Source of the DNA: Stictocephala bisonia
Lineage: Eukaryota > Arthropoda > Insecta > Hemiptera > Membracidae
NCBI GenBank assembly: GCA_035578905.1
Contig: JAQJVL010001107.1
Span: forward strand, 124,001 to 188,000
Length of the DNA stretch: 64,000 nt
Direction of reading: 5' to 3'
The notes under the pieces are model-generated. The model had not been told where the DNA came from, searched no databases, and saw nothing but the letters and a program-made list of their open reading frames with translations. A program made the translations under genes and the position numbers. Positions 57,095-64,000 of the stretch are shown piece by piece. Position 1 is the first letter of the stretch. Each line of letters begins with the position of its first letter.

Positions 57095-60011
57095 ATGTTG
57101 GCCTTATTCGTCGTTGCGTTGGTGGGCTCCGCCCTAGCTCGTCCACAACTTCTACCTCCCGTCTTTCAACAACCTGCCTCAGTAGGCCTTCCAGTGCGAA
57201 CTTCCTTTACCCCGATCGCTCCAGCTCAAGCTCCATTTAGGACTCTCATCAACGACGCTCCCGGATTCGCACCAGTAGCTCGTTTCTCTAACCGCCCTGC
57301 AATTACCACTGTCCAGAGGATATACCAGGCTGATGAGAGTGGACAGTTCACCTCCAGGTAGATATAAAAATATCTTGATCCATTTCGTACATATAAAAGT
57401 ACTCTGATAATAAATTTTAATTATTTACTATTCAACAATTTATACTAGTACTTGATCATTGAAATTTCTATTTCGTAGAAGATTTTTTAAAATTAGAGAT
57501 AGCCCTTTTAATCAGTTTGGCTATTGTATGATAGTGTAGCATTTTAAAATCCTTAGGGTAGTGATGATTGGTTTATATCCTAACGGTAAAATAAGTTTAT
57601 AATCTATTACTATTAAATATGAAAGGGATCTATTGCCTTCTTTAAAGAGTGTTATACTAAATCTTAAATTAAAACTTGTAGCTCATGAAAAGAGATTAAT
57701 CCATTTTTACCCATATAAAAACATTTAAACCCGTTATTAGGAGGGTAAATCATATATAGCCCATTACTATTCATTTTCAGCGTCACAAAATATGTTAAAA
57801 GGTAATATTAAGATTTTTCAAGTCTAAGAAAACATTTTTAACTAAATAACATCAATAAATATTAAGTTTTGCTTATAAATTAATTGAAATAAAATGTTAT
57901 TGTACATTTATTGTTGCAATCTAGAAATAATATTTTAAATAAGCTATTACATTTATTGTGTATTTTTAATTTAGTTAAATTTTTATGATAGTTATTTTGG
58001 AAAGTTCATTTAACAAAAGGGATTAAACAAAATTATAATGACGTTTCGTATTTTCATTACATGTTTACGGATATAAAGACAGTAAATCTTTAATAAAATA
58101 AATACAACAATTTCACAGAAATAACTTAATAACTAACAAAAGAATATAAAACAATGTGGTACAAACATTCCGTGTTGTAGTAAATTAATTAGTAAGCTTA
58201 AAATATATGTCTAATAGATTTTTTGTTTGTTTGTTTTTTTATCACTTAAATTATTTAAAAAGGATCGAAATAAATTCGTGTGCTGAAGTTAATCATTGGA
58301 AATAACTATAAAACAACTAGGTGTATTGACAATTTTACTCAACTTATTCTTGGTGATAAATGTAAAACTACAATTTATAGCAGTTGATTCTATCAATGTT
58401 AAAATGCCAGTATATAAAGGAGAAATTGTATAGCTTAGTTAAAATTTAAAAACTATACAAACTATCAACGACTATCCACATACAGAATCTGCCTTAATAT
58501 GCAATTATACTTTTTATTTGGAAAAGAATTACATCTAAATGTATACTAACAAGTAATCTGTGATGTAAGATATCAGATAATCATGAGACGAAACGCTAAG
58601 TAAATTAGGTTTTAACTCTAACAGACCCCGTGTGTTTATATAGCCTGTGTTTTATAGGGCTTTAACTTTGCCTTGTACCCGTTCGGTTTAATAAAACTTT
58701 TACTGCCTTTATAAAATAAAACGGGACGTTTATTAAAGCCCTTAGATATAATGTCTACCCTCGTAAAACTAGTTTTACTTTGAAAATGTGCAATTCAAGT
58801 CATAATTACTTACATAATCTTTGAAACAACAATTATATTAGCTAGATTAGTGTGAATATCCAAACAATTGGCCGGATGTACTACCAATTCTAATAAGTTC
58901 TCCTTGCATTTTTAATTTTTTCTTATTTTGTATAGTCATTATGTTAAATTTCATAAACTGTAGGGCTAAGTTATGCTACAATCTGAAAGATTATTTGTGA
59001 TATCCTTTAAATCTTGATCAGGTATAAATCTTGGGTAGATATAAAAATAAATAATATATCAGTCATTTGCATTTTAGGTTCACCCGATATAAATGGGTTC
59101 AATGAACCTTTGTACGTTTACAATCTAACGCCATTCAGTATCTACTGCAGCAACATGTTTTTTTGATAATGGTTTAAATTACATTACTTAAAATAGCCAC
59201 TGTAATTTTTTTTACTGTAAATAGTATATTTATATTGTTATACATGAATACAGTAAAAAATTTATTAAATTAACCGATCTATTAGAATCGTTCTCCATAA
59301 ATTGTTTTATGTTTGTATTTTAAGTATGGGATTGTCATACTTGTAATTTTGAAAAATATTATTACTTACATTCAAACAATGGTTATCCGTAAATATGTAA
59401 AATATGTATGAAAAGCCATGAAATATTATTTATTAGTAAAGTTCTGTTACACTTTTCAAATGCCATCCATGTATCATACAAATAAACAGAATATTAGTAG
59501 GCTGTAAAGCCTTCCTCCTTTCTTGTGTCAGTAACATTTACCAAGTTCAAAATTGTACTATCAACGACTGGTTTTTAAAATGTATGAATTTATGATCTGA
59601 CGTGGTTTATAAATTAAAAATTATAACTTACCATTTAAATTAGCCATACTACTGAATAATATTTGATAATTTATAGCAGTTTTAAGATGCTTCCTGAAGT
59701 TGGAATTTCTTTAAACACTAACTATCTACACACCTACAATGAAACGATGCACTAAGTACTGAAATGAGGATATTCATTTTTTTATTTTTTCCAGCCACAC
59801 CGACTCGGAAGGCTCTACATTCCAGGAGACTGGACAACTAGTCCCCACCAACGATGGACTGGACAGAGTCCTGGTGAAGCAAGGTTCTTTCTCCTACACA
59901 TCCCCCGAAGGTACCCCTGTCAAAGTCACCTACACTGCTGATGCCCGAGGATTCCACCCTATTAGCGATTCCATACCTGTTCCTCCTCAACCCATCCAAC
60001 CCGTATTCTAA
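57095..60011 (+). CDS. RR-1 chitin-binding cuticular protein, 159 aa, 2 exons
   Basis: Exon 1 is 57095-57357 and exon 2 is 59795-60011, joined in phase 2 (TCCAG|GTAGAT ... TTTTTTCCAG), giving 159 residues and TAA. Residues 1-15 are a signal peptide (MLALFVVALVGSALA, before RPQ). Residues 16-75 are a proline- and alanine-rich linker without cysteines. RIYQADESGQ (75-84) precedes the intron. The RR-1 Rebers-Riddiford core is GSFSYTSPEGTPVKVTYTAD (118-137) followed by ARGFHP, with the conserved aromatics F, Y, Y and F, and a PVPPQP tail. Such proteins bind chitin in flexible cuticle. The first gene of this window (1120-3173) is a paralogue. Typical insect RR-1 proteins of this form are 110-200 residues, so the length fits. 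An AATAAA follows at 60074. Confidence 0.95.
57358..59794 (+). other. Intron of the RR-1 cuticle gene
   Basis: 2437 bp of AT-rich sequence with no recognisable repeat or gene. It is far longer than the flanking exons, as is the matching 1.7-kb intron of the first cuticle gene. Confidence 0.85.
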
Positions 60012-60073
60012 GTCATTATATATCATTCATCACATAATTTTTTAGTCAGCTTTTTCTCTTGTTATCAGTGCGC

Positions 60074-60079
60074 AATAAA
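60074..60079 (+). terminator. Polyadenylation signal AATAAA of the RR-1 cuticle gene
   Basis: AATAAA 63 bases after the stop codon, followed by a TTTCGTTTTTTG GT/T-rich stretch expected of a downstream element. Confidence 0.75.
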
Positions 60080-63000
60080 ACAATCATTTCGTTTTTTGTA
60101 ATATGAATTGTTATTTCTACCCTGTTATCGATTATTACTGTTTATTGAACTATAAACATGAATATTGTTTACCTTATTGTTGATTGATAACAAGAATTAT
60201 ATTCACAGTAGTAATTTGTTTTAAGAAACAAGACGCTGATCTCTTTTAAACTTAACCCTGCCAAATCCCTATGGACTGTTGTTCTGGGCTGGAAGTTATT
60301 TAGACATAGTAAGGGGGAAGCAGTACATTAGAATTTGAAAATTAATAACAATAATTTCAGCACAGGTCAGGATTAAATCCTGCATAATCACCAACTCACA
60401 TAGGTTCTAAGTACTGACGCCTTAAACTGTTGAAACGTTTTTAAGAAGTTTATATTTATCTCATTTACAAGGTTCATTATAATGATTTGACATTACAACA
60501 CTAGATACAATAACAGTACGAGGTTGAGAAAAACAATAACTGATGCCTGAATTCCTGAAAACACTACCACAGTGACACGCGTCTTTTATCACTAGATGAT
60601 ACGATAATGTCCCGGGAGAGTCCAAACAACACTAACTGACCAAACTACTGTACGTGACTATACGTGTGGACAGCTGTTTTCAAAGAAGTGACATTTTTCA
60701 GAGGCTCTTCCAAATGAACTTAAATACTGTTTATATTTGTAGTAAATTATATTTATTGTTTTTATAAGTTTGTATTGTACTAGTATACAATAAATTCTTG
60801 CTATAAAAGTTTTGATTTAGTTGACATATCTTTGGAACCGTTTTCAAAAATATATTTATGGTTTAAATACATAAATGATCATATTATTTAAAATACCATT
60901 AATTGGATTCCTTTTTTAAATAAATACGCTACAGTATTTTGTCAATAAAACATTTTATAATGCAGGGTTATAAATATATATTTTTCAATCATCATTTTCA
61001 TTACGAAAATGGAAAATTATTAACATTTAACAAACATTTTAGTATTAAGTGGTATTTTTATTATTATATTCTAGACATATCCGTGTATTTTCTCCATACA
61101 GTAATGAATTGTCTAGTTTTCACTAGGCAAACTAGAATTCAGATGATCTAGTTTGGTAAAATATGGTATTTTTAAGGGAAATATTTTGTTTATAAGATTT
61201 TTTGGATGGATAGGCTTTATCTGTGTACTTTACAGATACGTGCATTGTAAAGTGGATTAGGTGATAGATCAACAACATAAAAACGCCTTTCAATTTGTGA
61301 AAGAAATATGTATTGAATCTTGTTTTTATTAATAAATGGCTGTAAGAATGACTCTGGTGCAATATAATCGATGTATCCGAAGTATTGAACGAATTTATAA
61401 TAAATAGTTTAGTTCAAGAATACAACGTTGAAAAACAGCTTTCTAACTCAATTTATTATTAGAAAACACACAGTTTCACAATCTTAATTAAATGTATTCT
61501 GATGATTCAGAAATTGAGGATACCATGAATAGTAGTTTAAAATGTGTGTTTTAGACGAAGAATATGAAGTTGATTAACTGGTTATTTTTATTTAACAGAT
61601 GATCGTAAATTAAAAGTAATTGTAACTAAAAGTGCACGATGTGTAGTTTTATTAAAGAAAAAACACGTATTATTGTTTTTATTTATTATTTTTATAAATT
61701 CATTTATGTGTATGTTTACATGTTGTTTCAAACAAGACAAAGCTAAAAATGTACTAACTTGATCCAAAATATTTACAGAAGGTAGGCTTTTTTTATTTTT
61801 CATAACTTATTATTTATAAACTGTTAAGTAAATTGATCTACCAACTCATTAGATATTAATGTGTCTAAAAGTACATATAAGCAACAAAATGACTGAAAAG
61901 TAATAGACACTATTTTTAAAAAGCGGTAAATATTACCTTTTTATAGATATTTAACAAATGCTATAAAAACATTTTTTGTAAGATAGTAATTATTGTTTAG
62001 CGACCAATACAACTTTAATTGTTTGACTTTCCCTTCTAATGTTTACGCTGATTGTATTGTCTATACAACAGTTTTAAAGTATTGTTTTTTAATAACGATT
62101 TAGATTCCTTATTATTTATATCAGCCTGAAGCCACTGAATTTTAAAATTGATACTGGAGGACATTTTGGAGGTATAATTGGCGAATGAATGGGAATTTGG
62201 GTGCGTGAAAAAAAAATGTATGTTTGAAAGTGTTATTGTGATTGAATGGATGGCACATTTTATTTTATTTATTAATGACTATTGCGATACAATTTTGTCA
62301 ATTGTTAACAAGATGCAATAAAAAATATATTATTATTTATATCAAAATAATACAAAAAAAAAAATTAAGAATACTTTATAATGGGCCATTTGATACATGT
62401 AGTATTTTTATTTAAGGTAATGTGTTAATAGCCTATGTACTATAATTTAAGAAAATAAGTCTAGGTCTGTTACCTAAATTAAAGTTTAACCCTGGAATTT
62501 TTAATACAATCTATTTTATAATCATAATTATTCATCCTGGAAACCACATTTTATATGGAATCAACAAATTTTTTAATTCTAAAATATAGATTATACAATT
62601 TTAAATATACATGAAGTATTACTCATTTAGTACAAGATAATGTAAATGTTGTCTCTTGACGCTACACTACATGGAGTTGCTTTATACTTTTTTTTAAGAA
62701 AAAAACTGTATTTGTATTAAGTAGAACTCTGAGTGTTATACTTAAATTATATGTAAATTTAATACAAGATAATTTTACATTCCAAGGCAGGCTTACGTTC
62801 AAGATACCATGAACAGAAGGCTTACGAGAAGAATCATGTATGTGAGCTCTTGAAACACTACTCATGCTCTACATACGAAAGAAAGGCTAAACTCACATAC
62901 CGTTAGTCATATCATATAAAAACGTGCTATAACTAGCATGGCCATGGAGCATACCAATGCCTCAGTCCAATCGTGTGAAAGGTAGAATATACATTATCTC

Positions 63001-64000
63001 CAGTCTTATGTTAGTTTTAAAACCTTCTCCTGTTTTCCATGAACTCGATAGAACTTGCGTACATCTGTTTTCTTTTGAAATTTGCACGATAACTTAGAAA
63101 GAATTTTGAGTACGTGATCACAGTTGGTTGAACATTTTAGCTAATGAGTAGGGCCTACTGATAGCTAACTTAGTAGTCGTTGTCCAGAAACGTTAAGTGA
63201 GGAGGGTCTCATAGCCCTCATAAGCACACAATAGCCAAAAAAAAACCTTCCAGTTGCATTGTCAAGTGTGCAAAATAGCATATATGGCAAAAAAAAGGCT
63301 GGGTGTGAGAAGATATCGTAAATATTGCAGCATTAAATTCTGATAATCTATAAATATGCTTGACCTAAAACTAAATGCAAGTTTATTGTTTCTATCATGA
63401 AGCAGTAACTACTAAATCCATAAATTATAACATGTTAACTGTAACCATTAGATTCTAGTAAACCAAAGAGCAAGTGACGGTGGTTTAAAGATGCGGTCAC
63501 AAGCATCAAATTATATAATTATTAGTTTTTAATTATACAAGTAAACTAGTGAAACATATTCATTATTTATGCTGAATTTATAATAATATAAATGTATGAT
63601 AGTATAATTTATCAATATACGATCTATTTTGGTGTAGAATATCTTCACTAGACAATGGAGTATCCTGCCATGTCAATTGTAATATTGTGCGAGAATACCG
63701 TTTTGTATTTTATCAGGTAATTTTAAAAAATAATCTATATATTGCATACAACATTTTCAATATTAATAATTGCTTTATATACCTAACTTTTGTAAAAAAA
63801 ATACGATGTTATGCCTACAGATAGTTAGGAACGGATGGAAGGAAAATTAATGCATAACAGGATTTAAGAATGCTATAGATAAAATATATTATTTGTATGA
63901 GTTAATTTAAAAACCCTATAGTAATTAATTTGTATCAAATACATGAATATGCCTAGAGACCAAATATTACTATCGTATAGAGATAAAATAAAGTTTTAAT
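60080..64000. other. Downstream intergenic DNA
   Basis: AT-rich, no supported gene. A short stray match to the satellite box (CTACTGTACGTGACTATACG) lies at about 60645. Around 62790-63250 composition is more balanced without recognisable coding sequence. Confidence 0.5.

Overview
The window looks like AT-rich nuclear DNA of an arthropod, most likely an insect. Support: two secreted cuticle-type proteins with TATA boxes and arthropod TCAGT initiators about 31 bp downstream, GT-AG introns of 1.4-2.7 kb, tRNA-derived SINEs, jockey/CR1-type LINE relics, and piggyBac and mariner-type remnants. A sap-feeding hemipteran is possible, but the sequence does not settle the order.

Only three protein genes are convincing. 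Near the left end (1120-3173, +) a two-exon gene encodes a 104-residue secreted protein related to RR-type cuticular proteins, but its RR domain has lost the chitin-contacting aromatics. Near the right end (57095-60011, +) a two-exon paralogue encodes a 159-residue protein with a good RR-1 chitin-binding domain. Both genes split at the same place (after an SGQ motif, phase 2) and have near-identical core promoters. Between them, on the minus strand (14457-19567), a three-exon gene encodes a 335-residue type II Golgi-type glycosyltransferase with a DXD motif; it has an out-of-frame uORF whose stop overlaps the main start.

The rest is repeats. 5-20 kb: dispersed repeats, two SINEs, a large foldback element at 10.3 kb and a MITE at 13.9 kb. 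20.9-28.8 kb: a nearly continuous satellite field built from two ancestral units, a 45-bp dimer of two 22-mers and a 33-36-bp unit carrying the box CCACTGTACGTGTATG; a second foldback element lies at 25.3 kb. 29.2-29.9 kb: a mariner/IS630-type transposase relic broken by two adjacent perfect hairpins. 32.5-33.8 kb: a 378-bp higher-order repeat made of about 76-bp units that again carry the GTACGTGTATG box. 34.3-35.1 kb: a LINE reverse transcriptase relic. 38.5-41.9 kb: three more consecutive arrays (76-bp, 40/80-bp and 86-bp units). 46.6-47.0 kb: a transposase C-terminus relic. 51.1-52.2 kb: a complete-ended piggyBac-like non-autonomous element retaining only the transposase zinc finger. 52.6-54.1 kb: a second LINE relic lacking the catalytic YADD region.

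The most unusual signals are: (1) a hammerhead-ribozyme-like core (CTGANGA, hairpin, GAAA) in two foldback elements and one other site; (2) one 15-16-bp box shared by several arrays of different unit length; (3) many short perfect inverted duplications with small loops inside transposon ORFs and satellite units, resembling template-switch mutations. No tRNA, rRNA, CRISPR or prokaryotic feature was seen.
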